A stretch of 64,000 nucleotides of DNA, taken from positions 165,480 to 229,479 of the forward strand of contig NZ_PYAV01000007.1 of NCBI RefSeq assembly GCF_003014715.1. The letters are read 5' to 3'. Shown here one piece after another: positions 8,493-17,621 of this stretch. Every line of letters begins with the position of its first letter. The first letter of the stretch is position 1. A program made the translations under genes and the position numbers. Source of the DNA: Salsuginibacillus halophilus. GTDB taxonomy: Bacteria > Bacillota > Bacilli > Bacillales > Marinococcaceae. The notes beneath the pieces are model-generated. The model was not told where the DNA came from. It was given only the letters and a program-made list of their open reading frames with translations, and did no database searches.

Positions 8493-9338
8493 TTACGTTT
8501 TTTTCATGTTCATCTGCATACGAAAAACTTCTTTGACCATGTAAGATAAGCCTTCTTGTTCTGGCGAGCGCGTCAACCAGTCGGCGGCTTGGCGGATGCT
8601 TTCCGGTGCGCCGCCCATCGCAACGCCTAAGCCTGCCATTTCAAGTAATTCTTCATCCCCTGCTTCCGAACCGATCGCAACAATTTCGTGAGGTTCTACG
8701 CCGATTTCTGCGGCTAAGTGCGCAACAGCATCTGCTTTTGAAGCTAACACATGTGTAAACTCAAGCGTGAATGGATCTTTTTCACGAATGCGAATGTCAG
8801 GAATCTCTTGTTCGATGCGGGCGATGCCGGTGCGTCGTGCTTTCTCGTTCGGAAAGACAGCTTTTACTTTGAGTGGGACGAGCTGATGTTTTTCGATATG
8901 TCCAGCTAAATCATCGACAACCGTTTCAGGGTAAAATAATGTCTCGCCTAAAGACATCGTCCACTTTCCGAGCATATGCTGCGGCTGATTGACACGGTTC
9001 ATTAAAGCAAAATGTTCGTGCTGAACTGTCAGCTGACATTCAAGGTCATCAAGCAGGGCGATAACATCACACACCATCATCGTCGGCATCCGCCGCTCAA
9101 ACAATGGCTGGCCTTGAATGCCGGCAATATAAGCGCCGCTGTAACAAACAATTTCCCGCTGAACTTTCACAACTTTAGCTGCCTTTTTTGCTTCCTCAAG
9201 TGATTGGTGCGTCACGATTACCGGATAAACACCCTTTTGTTTTACATACGTGAGCGCTTCGCGGGTGGCACGGCTGATCTTCCCATTTCGTTTTAACATC
9301 GTTCCTTCTAGGCTTACAGCAAGCAGTCGGTATGTCAT
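8493..9338 (-). CDS. Cof-type HAD-superfamily protein with degenerate active site
   Basis: 281 residues with the overall Cof/HAD fold including a C2-type cap. The nucleophile motif normally read as DxDGT is SLEGT here (Ser9, Glu11), so the aspartate that forms the phosphoenzyme is absent. The last motif, usually GDGxND, reads GSEAGDEELLE. The protein is thus unlikely to be a standard phosphatase and may be a binding or regulatory protein. B. subtilis YhaX, also in the yha region and as I recall a HAD protein, is a possible counterpart; I am not certain of this. Confidence 0.75.
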   Translation of the reverse strand: MTYRLLAVSLEGTMLKRNGKISRATREALTYVKQKGVYPVIVTHQSLEEAKKAAKVVKVQREIVCYSGAYIAGIQGQPLFERRMPTMMVCDVIALLDDLECQLTVQHEHFALMNRVNQPQHMLGKWTMSLGETLFYPETVVDDLAGHIEKHQLVPLKVKAVFPNEKARRTGIARIEQEIPDIRIREKDPFTLEFTHVLASKADAVAHLAAEIGVEPHEIVAIGSEAGDEELLEMAGLGVAMGGAPESIRQAADWLTRSPEQEGLSYMVKEVFRMQMNMKKT

Positions 9339-9482
9339 ATAGATGCTCCCTTCTAGCTTATCCTGCTACAATCACCGTATGCCGTGGATAAACAACGTAG
9401 AACTTTCCGGTGTTGTTTGAAGGCTAAGAAGAGCATCAACAAAAATGAAGCGCCGGCTTTCCTTTTCTCTCCATTAAAAAAC

Positions 9483-9500
9483 CCCCGCATAAAGCGGAGG
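9483..9500 (-). terminator. Terminator behind yheA
   Basis: Stem CCTCCGC / GCGGGGG (minus strand, one wobble) with a 5-nt loop, followed by TTTTTT. Confidence 0.8.
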
Positions 9501-9510
9501 CTTGGACAGT

Positions 9511-9867
9511 TTACTGCTCTTCAGGGCTGCCGTACAGCTCTTCAAGCGGCTCTGTAATTACTTTGTTTAAGTCACCGATGATGGTGCTCATTTTTTGTTC
9601 TTCTTCCATAAGCTTTGAAATTGTTTCGTGCTGCTGCACCATTTCAAACTGCTTCTGCGCCTGTGTGATTTCTTCTTCACTCGGCTGCTCACCCTGCATC
9701 TGCTTTTGCTGCAGGCTCATTTGTAGTTCGCGGAAGTTATCAAGCATACGCTTAGCAACTTCATCGTTTTCTACATCTTCATGCAGCTGCTTCAGCTGTT
9801 GGAACTCTTCACTGTTACGCAGCGCGGTTGCAAGCTCTTGTGCTTGCTCTTGAATATTTGTGGACAT
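9511..9867 (-). CDS. yheA: YheA, YlbF/YmcA-family protein
   Basis: 118 residues, almost entirely helical and rich in Gln and Glu, with the YlbF/YmcA (Com_YlbF, former DUF964) pattern. The best-known relatives, YlbF and YmcA, work with RNase Y in B. subtilis; YheA itself has no firm role. It is adjacent to yheB as in B. subtilis. The start is ATG after AAAGGAGG. Confidence 0.88.
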   Translation of the reverse strand: MSTNIQEQAQELATALRNSEEFQQLKQLHEDVENDEVAKRMLDNFRELQMSLQQKQMQGEQPSEEEITQAQKQFEMVQQHETISKLMEEEQKMSTIIGDLNKVITEPLEELYGSPEEQ

Positions 9868-9985
9868 GCATTGGCCTCCTTTAAAACGTCTTTACCGAGA
9901 ATAACACGAACGCCGACGAAAAATCACCCTTTAACGAAATTTACATGAAAACAAATTTTTAAAAAGCCCGGCAGACATCATAAAA

Positions 9986-11125
9986 TTACATAACAAACAC
10001 AACGACGATGCCTTGTAACAGCCCTATGCCTGCACCTAAAAAGGCACCTAAATATTTAATCATCGTAAATTCGCGCCGGGAAATCGTTAATACAAGGGTT
10101 TCAATACGCGAAACCTCAAATGTCTGTACTTCTTTTTTTACGACATCATCTAAATGCAGCGTTTGTAAAATATCCGGCAGCCGTTCTGCCAAAAGACGCC
10201 CGGCAGCATCTGTCAGCTTAGGGACCCACACATTTACAACCTCATCCTCAAACCGGGGTGCCCATGTATTCAGCGGCTCCTCGAGCCACTTACGCACCGG
10301 TAGTTCAGCTGTCGTTTCTTCAGCAATCTGCTCGATTAACTCTGCCACCGGGAGGCGCTCCTCAAGTTCTGCCACCGGCTTATGCTGTAAGCGGAGCCAC
10401 TCCTCACGCAGCCGTTTTTCCACCCATACTTTTGACGTATCATCTTGAAGAAAGCGGAGAATTTCCGGCTGTGCCCGGGCAACAACTCGGTCGCTTCCAA
10501 CCATAGAGCCGATAAAATTGACAAAAGATCCTCGACCCTCGAGAAATTTTTCCACAAAATGCTTCAGCTGTTTTTCGCCTTCTTTCGTCTGTATGTAGTC
10601 TTCGGCCCGCTCGAGAATATAATACGCCGCCTGTTGAATTCTTGTTTCACTGTAATTTTGAATTTCTTCCGGCAGCAACTCCTTTAACGGTTTTGCCCGC
10701 TGTGCCTGCAGCCACATATAAAGCCGCCGTTGCACAGCTGTGCGTACCGCTTCTTCAGCTTGGTCGACCATATCTTTAGATCCGGTATAAGTCTCAAGGA
10801 ATTCAGCGAGGGATTCTTCCCGGTGCAAAAGTGTCCGGCTTTCCTCTTGGGCCCAGCGCTTCATATTTGCTTGAAAATCAGCATCGTGCAGCTGCTTTTG
10901 TACACCCTCTGCCGTTAATAAATGTTCGGTGACCATCCTGCCCATTTGCTCAGCAAGCTCGTTGCGGCGCTTCGGAATCAATCCGGGGGTAAATGGCAGG
11001 CGCCTGCCGGCAACATATACCGGATGAAACGGCCGAAACAACATATGAATGGCAAGTGAATTTGTGACACCACCAATAAGTGCACCTATCCCTACCATAG
11101 CTCCAATCCAGAGCAACCCTTCCAT
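9986..11125 (-). CDS. yheB: YheB, DUF445 membrane protein
   Basis: 379 residues. An N-terminal hydrophobic segment containing GGVTNSLAIHMLFRP is followed by the GLIPKRRNELAEQMG signature of the DUF445 family, a long helical cytoplasmic or coiled-coil middle part, and a C-terminal transmembrane hairpin ending in a hydrophobic tail. The start MEGLLWIG has AAGGAGG 8 bases upstream; longer in-frame starts lack this. B. subtilis yheB is spore-related in some studies, but its biochemical role is unknown. Confidence 0.88.
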   Translation of the reverse strand: MEGLLWIGAMVGIGALIGGVTNSLAIHMLFRPFHPVYVAGRRLPFTPGLIPKRRNELAEQMGRMVTEHLLTAEGVQKQLHDADFQANMKRWAQEESRTLLHREESLAEFLETYTGSKDMVDQAEEAVRTAVQRRLYMWLQAQRAKPLKELLPEEIQNYSETRIQQAAYYILERAEDYIQTKEGEKQLKHFVEKFLEGRGSFVNFIGSMVGSDRVVARAQPEILRFLQDDTSKVWVEKRLREEWLRLQHKPVAELEERLPVAELIEQIAEETTAELPVRKWLEEPLNTWAPRFEDEVVNVWVPKLTDAAGRLLAERLPDILQTLHLDDVVKKEVQTFEVSRIETLVLTISRREFTMIKYLGAFLGAGIGLLQGIVVVFVM

Positions 11126-11256
11126 AGCCTGTGCCTCCTTCTCCATGAAGCTCATCTATAACACGAAGTACTTCATTTGTTACTGCCCTTACATATTACG
11201 TATATGATACCATATTAGCAAAGACACGAACGCAGCGATATGGAGGAGGGGATTTT

Positions 11257-11487
11257 ATGATTTCACACTTTCAATGGAAAGAAATGAAAAACAACTGGCT
11301 GAACAGAGAATGGTCGTTCTCTTTTTTTTATCAAGGAAAAATGCACCGGGGGACGTATTATAAAGATGGCACAATCACTTGGCAGACAACGGCACCGAAG
11401 GAATCGGACCGGGCTGACCTTGAACGGCACATTCATGATTTAATGTTGTATCACGTATACGAAGATCACAACCCGACGGATCCGTAA
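11257..11487 (+). CDS. yheE: YheE-family small protein (DUF5342)
   Basis: 76 residues beginning MISHFQWK and containing FSFFYQGKMHRGTYYKDGTITW and a C-terminal MLYHVYE, a pattern I recognise from B. subtilis YheE. Its function is unknown. The ATG follows GGAGGAGGGG. It lies between yheB and the SASP gene, as in B. subtilis. Confidence 0.85.
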   Translation: MISHFQWKEMKNNWLNREWSFSFFYQGKMHRGTYYKDGTITWQTTAPKESDRADLERHIHDLMLYHVYEDHNPTDP

Positions 11488-11609
11488 CTTCTGTTTTCTT
11501 CCTCGACTGTTTCCTTCATTTTCGGCAAGGCTATTAAGAGGCGCTGCACCTGCGTGGCTCGCCTAATTGAAACTTGCCTGTATACAAAAACGTTGAGGAG
11601 GCGACACTG

Positions 11610-11768
11610 TTGCAAAAGCAAAAATGTGAAGATCGCATTCAAAAAGATGAAAACCGGATGCTGAATGAAGGTCTTGGCGGCGGCTATATTCATAATGAAG
11701 AAACGAAGCAGCAGCTGCGTGATGCGGATGGCTGCAAGAGAGAAGAGGCACCACACAAATCTGAATGA
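11610..11768 (+). CDS. Small charged protein of unknown function
   Basis: 52 residues starting at TTG, 8 bases after GAGGAGGCG. The product is highly charged and contains the motif NRMLNEGLGGGYIHNEET; a weak helix-loop layout is all that can be inferred. An upstream in-frame ATG at 11574 lacks a ribosome binding site. It ends at a bidirectional terminator facing the SASP gene. It may correspond to yheF by position, which I cannot verify. Confidence 0.55.
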   Translation: MQKQKCEDRIQKDENRMLNEGLGGGYIHNEETKQQLRDADGCKREEAPHKSE

Positions 11769-11772
11769 GAAA

Positions 11773-11802
11773 AAGGGCAGCCCGTCTAAACGGGCCGCCC
11801 TT
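11773..11802. terminator. Bidirectional terminator between the small gene and ssp
   Basis: A 12-bp stem AAGGGCAGCCCG / CGGGCCGCCCTT (one mismatch) with a 6-nt loop, with A-rich and T-rich runs at its two sides. Confidence 0.85.
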
Positions 11803-11816
11803 TTCTTTCAGATGGT

Positions 11817-12017
11817 TTACTGGTAACCACCCATTTGTTGTTCAGCCATCTGTACAAGGCGTTTTGTGATTTCACCGCCGACAGAGCCGTTAGCGCGAGC
11901 AGTTTCATCCGCACCAAGCTGAACGCCGAATTCTTGAGCTACTTCAGTTTTCATCTGGTCAAGTGCCTGTTCTACGCCAGGTACGACCAATTGGTTTGAG
12001 CTGTTGTTGTTAGCCAT
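11817..12017 (-). CDS. sspB: Small acid-soluble spore protein, alpha/beta type
   Basis: 66 residues containing the GPR protease site around E29-F30-G-V and the signature [16 protein letters not shown]. These proteins coat spore DNA and protect it from UV and heat, and are degraded by GPR at germination. The position next to yheE matches sspB, though the alpha/beta paralogues cannot be told apart reliably from sequence. A sigma-G type promoter lies just upstream. Confidence 0.93.
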   Translation of the reverse strand: MANNNSSNQLVVPGVEQALDQMKTEVAQEFGVQLGADETARANGSVGGEITKRLVQMAEQQMGGYQ

Positions 12018-12043
12018 CTGTCTTCACCTCCTCTTTGTAATCC

Positions 12044-12073
12044 TAGTTTGTATCACAAAGAGAAAGCTATACA
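12044..12073 (-). promoter_or_regulatory. Putative sigma-G promoter of the SASP gene
   Basis: On the minus strand TGTATA, a 17-base spacer and CAAACTA resemble the forespore sigma-G consensus (TGWATA / CATWHTA). The gene is of a class always expressed by sigma-G. Confidence 0.6.
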
Positions 12074-12089
12074 GTTTCTGATTAGTAAT

Positions 12090-14039
12090 TTACGGTAAAT
12101 TGTGTGCGAGCTTTTTAATTGCCTCAACGGTGTGCGGGTTTTCAAGCGACGATAAGTCACCTGGGTCTTTTCCAATATAAGCTGCACGAATCACCCGGCG
12201 CATGACTTTCGCATTGCGCGTTTTCGGTAAATCATCCACAGCATACACAGCTTTTGGCCGCAGTGACTTTCCAAGCTTCTCACCACACAAAGCAATTAAC
12301 TCCTGCATCAATTCGTCACTTTGGTTGTAATCTGGATGCAGCACGACAAACGAGACCGCTGATTCACCTTTCATCTCATCTGGCACACCGATGGTACCTG
12401 CTTCCACGACAGCCGGATGCTCAACCAGCACCGACTCCATTTCTGACGGTCCCAACCGCTTACCAGCAACATTCAAAATATCATCTGAGCGTCCGGTGAT
12501 TGTCCAGTAGCCTTCGCTGTCTTGAATGACCCAGTCACCGTGCACCCATGCATTTTCAAAACGGGACCAGTACGTTTTTTCAAAGCGCTCCGGCTCATGC
12601 CAGAAACCTTTCGTCATCCCGACCCACGGTTTTGTAAGTACGAGCTCACCTACATCATTGACCACTTCTTGACCATCTTCATCATAAACGCGGGCATCCA
12701 TCCCAGGCAGTGCAGCGTTAAATGTAATTGGCCCGATCGGTTTAATTAAAATGTTGCCGAGAATCCCGCCGGAGATTTCTGTACCACCGGAATAATTAAA
12801 AATAGGGATCCGGCTGCCGCCCACTTCACGAAACAGCCAAAACCACGGTTCCGGGTTCCACGGCTCGCCAGTCGAACCAATCACTCGCAAGCTTTCTAAG
12901 CTGTGTTGATTCACCCAGTCATTGCCCTGCTTCATTAGCGCACGAATTAATGTTGGTGAAATGCCAAGGTGCGTGACTTCATACTTATCCACAAGGTCCC
13001 AAAGCCGGTCCGGTTCAGGGTAATCCGGTGAGCCGTCAAACAATTTCACCGCAGCCCCGTTTAGTAAAGCACCGTAAACGAGAAACGGCCCCATCATCCA
13101 ACCCATATCGGTGTACCAGAATAAACGATCGTGCTGTTTCACATCCATACAAATGCCGGCATCAAACGCGGCTTTAATTGGAAAGCCGGCGTGGGTGTGC
13201 ACCGCACCTTTTGGCTGCCCGGTCGTTCCGGATGTGTAAATGAGCATCATCTCTTCATCCGGCGCCATCGCTGCTGCTTCTTGCACATGGCCGTGTCCAA
13301 ACAGATTCGACCAGGCAACATCACGATCCTCATGCCACGTCACATCACGGTTTAAGCGCGGAACGACCACAACTTTCTTCACGGTTTTTGCACCTTCGAC
13401 CGCCCGGTCCGCTTCTTCTTTCATCGGTACCGGTTTGCCGCGGCGCGTAAAACCATCACACGTAATCAACATTTTCGCACCGGCCGCATCCAGCCGCGTG
13501 CGCACCGCATCTGCCGCATAACCGGAAAACGACGGTGTGAAAATGGCACCGATTTTTGAGCAGGCAAGCATTGCAACGAGCGTCTCTGGCACCATCGGCA
13601 TATACAAAGCGACTACATCGCCACGTTCGATGCCGTGCACTTGAAGACCAGCTGCAGCTTCATTTACTGCATCTTCAAGTTCTTGAAACGTGTACTGGCG
13701 CGTCTCATTCGTTTCTGCTTCCCAAATGATCGCCGGTTGGTTTTTCGTATCCTCCCGGGCCGCCCATTTCTCCACCGCTGTCTCTGTCACATTTAACGCT
13801 CCACCGCGGAACCACGTCGGCCACGCATAACCTTCACTCGTGTCCGCGGCCTGTTCATATGGCTTTTTCCATTCCACGCCGAGGGCGCGTTCAGCTTCGT
13901 GCCAAAACCAGTCAATATCAGTGACAGCGTCTGCTTGAAACGTGTCGTAATCTCCGTAGCCGAGGTCTTTCATCCACTGATAAAGACGGGTGCTTTCTTG
14001 ATACGTCTCACTTGGAAACCAAACCGGTTCATGGCTCAT
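12090..14039 (-). CDS. AMP-forming acyl-CoA ligase (AcsA / acetoacetyl-CoA synthetase-like)
   Basis: 649 residues of the ANL superfamily. It has a leading ACAS_N-like region (about residues 35-95), the P-loop-like YTSGTTGQPKGAVHTH, the A5 region with YSGGTEIS and the hinge GRSDDILNVAGKRLGP, with Lys in PKTRNAKVMRR near the end as the adenylation lysine. It is last in the leucine-degradation operon. Since HMG-CoA lyase releases acetoacetate, activation of acetoacetate to acetoacetyl-CoA is an attractive role, but acetate, propionate or another short acid is equally compatible with the motifs. Confidence 0.85.
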   Translation of the reverse strand: MSHEPVWFPSETYQESTRLYQWMKDLGYGDYDTFQADAVTDIDWFWHEAERALGVEWKKPYEQAADTSEGYAWPTWFRGGALNVTETAVEKWAAREDTKNQPAIIWEAETNETRQYTFQELEDAVNEAAAGLQVHGIERGDVVALYMPMVPETLVAMLACSKIGAIFTPSFSGYAADAVRTRLDAAGAKMLITCDGFTRRGKPVPMKEEADRAVEGAKTVKKVVVVPRLNRDVTWHEDRDVAWSNLFGHGHVQEAAAMAPDEEMMLIYTSGTTGQPKGAVHTHAGFPIKAAFDAGICMDVKQHDRLFWYTDMGWMMGPFLVYGALLNGAAVKLFDGSPDYPEPDRLWDLVDKYEVTHLGISPTLIRALMKQGNDWVNQHSLESLRVIGSTGEPWNPEPWFWLFREVGGSRIPIFNYSGGTEISGGILGNILIKPIGPITFNAALPGMDARVYDEDGQEVVNDVGELVLTKPWVGMTKGFWHEPERFEKTYWSRFENAWVHGDWVIQDSEGYWTITGRSDDILNVAGKRLGPSEMESVLVEHPAVVEAGTIGVPDEMKGESAVSFVVLHPDYNQSDELMQELIALCGEKLGKSLRPKAVYAVDDLPKTRNAKVMRRVIRAAYIGKDPGDLSSLENPHTVEAIKKLAHNLP

Positions 14040-14063
14040 GTGTAAACCTCCTGTTGCTGTTTT

Positions 14064-15599
14064 CTAAACTGGATATACTGGATGTTTACGCTTTGAAAAG
14101 GTAACATCCTTATCTTTATACATATCCAGACGCGTTAACAGCTCACCGCGCAGTTGATCAGGCTCGACAATATCATCAATAATCAACTCTGAAGCAAGCC
14201 GGTAAATATCAATATTTTCTTGATATTCTGTACGTTTTTCTTGAATAAAGTCCGGCCGCTCTTCTTCAGGAAGCGTTGAAATTTTATTGGCATATACTGC
14301 ATTCACCGCAGCTTCAGGCCCCATCACTGCAATTTGCGCTGAAGGCAGCGCCAGGCAGCAGTCCGGTTCAAATGCCGGTCCGGCCATCGCATACAGTCCG
14401 GCGCCGTATGCTTTACGGACGATGACTGAAAGCTTTGGTACTGTTGCTTCAGACATAGCCGCAATCATTTTCGCGCCATGCCGGATAATACCGGCCCGCT
14501 CCACTTTCGTCCCAATCATAAAGCCTGGGATATCAGCTAAGAAGACGAGTGGAATCCCGTACGCATCGCAAAGTGTAATAAAACGCGCCGCTTTATCTGC
14601 CGAATCATGAAACAAGACGCCGCCTTTCGCACGCGGTTGGTTGGCAACGATGCCGACAGGCTGCCCGTCCATCCGGGCAAACCCGGTAATAATTTCAGGC
14701 GCGAATTTCTTTTTCATCTCAAAAAACGAATCTTCATCAATGAGATGCTCAATAAACTCATGCATATTAAACGGCGCATTTTGGTTTTCAGGAATTAAAT
14801 CCTGCAGTGCTTTTTCTTTTTCTGCCGGCGGTACCGGAAGGCCTGCAGGCGGACGCTCTTGATAATTGGACGGAAAATAGCCGAGATAAGTCCTGGCAGC
14901 CTGAATCGCTTCGCGCTCATCTACTGCTAAGTAATCGCCGCAGCCGGATACGGAACAATGCATATCTGCACCGCCCATTTCCTCTAACGACACTTTTTCG
15001 CCGATCACCATCTCCGCCATGCGCGGTGAGCCAAGATACATGGAAGCGTTTTTATCCACCATAATAACAATATCACAAAATGCAGGGATATAAGCACCCC
15101 CTGCTGCAGATGGCCCAAAAAGTAAACATACTTGCGGGACCTGTCCTGACAACTTCACTTGATTATGGAAAATGCGCCCGGCACCACGCCGGTTTGGAAA
15201 CATTTCCACTTGATCTGTGATACGTGCCCCGGCCGAATCCACCAAATAAAGCATCGGCAGTCCTAAGTTCTCAGCCTGTTCTTGGATACGAATAATTTTT
15301 TCGACGGTTCGTGCCCCCCAGGAACCTGCTTTTACCGTGGAATCATTTGCCATAAAACAAACATTTTGACCGTGAATCCGTCCCATGCCGGTGACAACAC
15401 CATCGGCCGGCAGTCCTTCTGCCATTTCGTTTGCGAACTTACCGTCTTCAACTTGGACATCATTATCAAACAGCTGCTTAAGACGTTCGCGCACAAACAT
15501 TTTTCCTTTTTCTTCGTTCTGCGCATGATACTTCTCGTTTCCGCCCTTTTCAATGGTTTCAACGCGTGACTGCAGTTCTTCCTGCCAATTCGTCATCAT
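14064..15599 (-). CDS. mccB: Methylcrotonyl-CoA carboxylase, carboxyltransferase subunit (YngE)
   Basis: 511 residues, a standard-length acyl-CoA carboxyltransferase beta subunit with the two crotonase-like halves (SAGARITDQVEMFPNRRGAGR; FGPSAAGGAYIPAFCD; ADIPGFMIGTKVERAGIIRHGAKM; AYGAGLYAMAGPAF). It transfers carboxyl from biotin to the acyl-CoA. It works with the biotin carboxylase and the small biotin carrier encoded upstream, and the cluster context (HMG-CoA lyase, crotonase) points to 3-methylcrotonyl-CoA rather than propionyl-CoA. Matches B. subtilis yngE by order. Confidence 0.9.
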   Translation of the reverse strand: MMTNWQEELQSRVETIEKGGNEKYHAQNEEKGKMFVRERLKQLFDNDVQVEDGKFANEMAEGLPADGVVTGMGRIHGQNVCFMANDSTVKAGSWGARTVEKIIRIQEQAENLGLPMLYLVDSAGARITDQVEMFPNRRGAGRIFHNQVKLSGQVPQVCLLFGPSAAGGAYIPAFCDIVIMVDKNASMYLGSPRMAEMVIGEKVSLEEMGGADMHCSVSGCGDYLAVDEREAIQAARTYLGYFPSNYQERPPAGLPVPPAEKEKALQDLIPENQNAPFNMHEFIEHLIDEDSFFEMKKKFAPEIITGFARMDGQPVGIVANQPRAKGGVLFHDSADKAARFITLCDAYGIPLVFLADIPGFMIGTKVERAGIIRHGAKMIAAMSEATVPKLSVIVRKAYGAGLYAMAGPAFEPDCCLALPSAQIAVMGPEAAVNAVYANKISTLPEEERPDFIQEKRTEYQENIDIYRLASELIIDDIVEPDQLRGELLTRLDMYKDKDVTFSKRKHPVYPV

Positions 15600-15610
15600 A
15601 AGACCTCCCT

Positions 15611-16396
15611 TTATTTTCCTAGATAGTTTGGTGCTCTTTTTTCTTTGAATGCCTGCAGTCCTTCAAGCCGGTCTTCAGTAGAAAGCACACGGTCATACGC
15701 TTTACACTCCGCTTCGATCCCAGACGCAAACGACTGATTCATGCCTTCGTTCACAGCCTGCTTCACACTTTGCACGGCGATTGGTCCGTTTGCTGCGATC
15801 TTTTCAGCGACGGATAAAGCTGTTGTCACAACTTCATCTGCAGTTTCAGCAGCGTATTCACTTAAGCCGATGCTTAAAGCTTCAAACCCATTGATGCGGC
15901 GGGCCGTCAACATTAAATCCTTCGCCCGGCCCCGGCCGATTAACCGTGGCAGGCGCTGCGTTCCGCCGGCGCCGGGGACAATCGCAAGTGACGTTTCAGT
16001 CAATCCGTAAGAAGCGCTGCCAAGGGCAACCCGTAAATCACAGGCTAGGGCAAGCTCAAGACCACCTCCGAGAGCGCTGCCGTTCATCGCTGCAATGACA
16101 GGCTGCGGCAGCTTTTCTGTCTGCTCCATGATACCGCGGATCCGGGCCACCGTATTGGTTACTTCGCCTTCGGTCATTTCTTTTCGCTCTTTTAAATCAG
16201 CACCAGCAGAAAATACTTTACCGCCGGCACCCTGCATGACGACGACACGGACATCGTCATCTTGTGCTACATCTGTAAGTACTTCTTCCAGGTCTGTAAG
16301 CAGCTCCCGGGAAAACGCATTGGCAGCTTCCGGGCGATCAAGTGTGATCAGCACAACCCCGTTTTTTCTCATTTCTTTTTGTACAAGCGAGCTCAT
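15611..16396 (-). CDS. yngF: Enoyl-CoA hydratase, methylglutaconyl-CoA hydratase role (YngF)
   Basis: 261 residues of the crotonase family, with oxyanion-hole segments (FSAGADLKER; NGSALGGGLELALACD) and the catalytic glutamate region (TSLAIVPGAGGTQRL). In this operon the expected reaction is hydration of 3-methylglutaconyl-CoA to HMG-CoA, between the carboxylase and HMG-CoA lyase. Its start overlaps the lyase stop codon in an ATGA arrangement, indicating coupling. Confidence 0.9.
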   Translation of the reverse strand: MSSLVQKEMRKNGVVLITLDRPEAANAFSRELLTDLEEVLTDVAQDDDVRVVVMQGAGGKVFSAGADLKERKEMTEGEVTNTVARIRGIMEQTEKLPQPVIAAMNGSALGGGLELALACDLRVALGSASYGLTETSLAIVPGAGGTQRLPRLIGRGRAKDLMLTARRINGFEALSIGLSEYAAETADEVVTTALSVAEKIAANGPIAVQSVKQAVNEGMNQSFASGIEAECKAYDRVLSTEDRLEGLQAFKEKRAPNYLGK

Positions 16397-17307
16397 AACT
16401 TAGCCTCCTTTTCACCGCGCGAGGCAAGGAGCACTTTGCCAGGCGCGGCGTTTGTCGTCCGAGGAAGAATAAATTCAGCTGCTTCAAGATAAGCCGCCTC
16501 ATCCATCCCGGTTTCGATCCCCTGCCGGTGCAGAAAATAAAGTAAATCCTCTGTTGCTAAGTTGCCGCCGGCACCTGGTGCGTAAGGGCATCCGCCTAAG
16601 CCGGCACCTGCAGCATCAAACGTGGTAACGCCCTGCTGTAAAGCAGCGTACACATTGGCAAGTGCTGTGCCGCGGGTATCGTGAAAATGCATGGCGATTT
16701 GTTCTTTTGGTACATGCTGCACCCATTGCTTTAAAGCTGTATCTACCTCAAGCGGTGCCGCCGCCCCGATTGTATCCCCGATTGAGAGTTCATTAATTCC
16801 TGCTTCTAAAAGTGGATCTACTGCTTTCAACACCGTTTCAGGAGCCATTGTTCCTTCATACGGGCACGCAAACGCGGTCGAAATGTAAGCACGTACTGAG
16901 CAGCCGGCCGCCTTGGCTTCACGGATCACTTCTTCAAGGACAGGATGGGTTTCAGCGATCGTTTTATTAATATTTTTTTGATTATGCGTTTCACTTGCCG
17001 ACATAAAGACCGAAACTTCATCCACACCGGAACGAAGGGCGCCTTCAAGCCCTTTCATGTTCGGAACAAGGGCGGCATAAGTGACCCCCGGCCGGCGTTT
17101 AAACATCTGCATTAGTTCTTGATGATCTTTTAACGCCGGCACCCATTTTGGATGTACAAATGACGTGCACTCGATATAAGCAGCCCCTGCATCAATCATC
17201 TGCTCAATCCAGGCCACTTTATCTTCAGTTTCTACAAACGATGCATCATTTTGCAGCCCATCGCGCGGCCCAACTTCTTTCACAGTAACGTGCGCTGGAA
17301 GTGTCAT
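16393..17307 (-). CDS. yngG: Hydroxymethylglutaryl-CoA lyase (YngG)
   Basis: 304 residues of the DRE-TIM metallolyase family, with the N-terminal EVGPRDGLQND motif, metal ligands in MHFHDTRG and the HMG-CoA lyase signature GAGLGGCPYAPGAGGN containing the active-site cysteine. It cleaves HMG-CoA to acetyl-CoA and acetoacetate, the last step of leucine breakdown. Good ribosome binding site (AGGAGGGTG). Confidence 0.93.
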   Translation of the reverse strand: MTLPAHVTVKEVGPRDGLQNDASFVETEDKVAWIEQMIDAGAAYIECTSFVHPKWVPALKDHQELMQMFKRRPGVTYAALVPNMKGLEGALRSGVDEVSVFMSASETHNQKNINKTIAETHPVLEEVIREAKAAGCSVRAYISTAFACPYEGTMAPETVLKAVDPLLEAGINELSIGDTIGAAAPLEVDTALKQWVQHVPKEQIAMHFHDTRGTALANVYAALQQGVTTFDAAGAGLGGCPYAPGAGGNLATEDLLYFLHRQGIETGMDEAAYLEAAEFILPRTTNAAPGKVLLASRGEKEAKL

Positions 17308-17328
17308 ATCACACCCTCCTGTCAGCTT

Positions 17329-17541
17329 TTATTCAAGCTCCATTAAATCTTCACCTTCATCAACGAAATCACCTTCAGCTTTTAAAAGCTTTTTGACCGT
17401 GCCCGATGTTTCAGCTGCGATCGGGATTTCCATTTTCATCGACTCTAAAATGACAACATCCTGTCCGCTCTCCACCTGATCGCCTTCCTGTACAACAATC
17501 TTCCACAAGTTACCTGCCATCGATGCTTGAATTTTACTCAT
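17329..17541 (-). CDS. yngHB: Biotin carboxyl carrier protein (YngHB)
   Basis: 70 residues, a free-standing biotinyl domain with the ESMKMEI motif; the Lys between the two Met residues (36 from this start) is the biotin attachment site. Being separate from the carboxylase subunit, it shuttles carboxyl groups between biotin carboxylase and carboxyltransferase. An ATG directly before the chosen one is equally possible. Confidence 0.92.
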   Translation of the reverse strand: MSKIQASMAGNLWKIVVQEGDQVESGQDVVILESMKMEIPIAAETSGTVKKLLKAEGDFVDEGEDLMELE

Positions 17542-17621
17542 CATCCTGCCTCCTTGAAAATTACGGATTTTACCGTGTTATAAATGATTTTGATACTTAG
17601 ACGCTTGTATTGACTGCCTGC

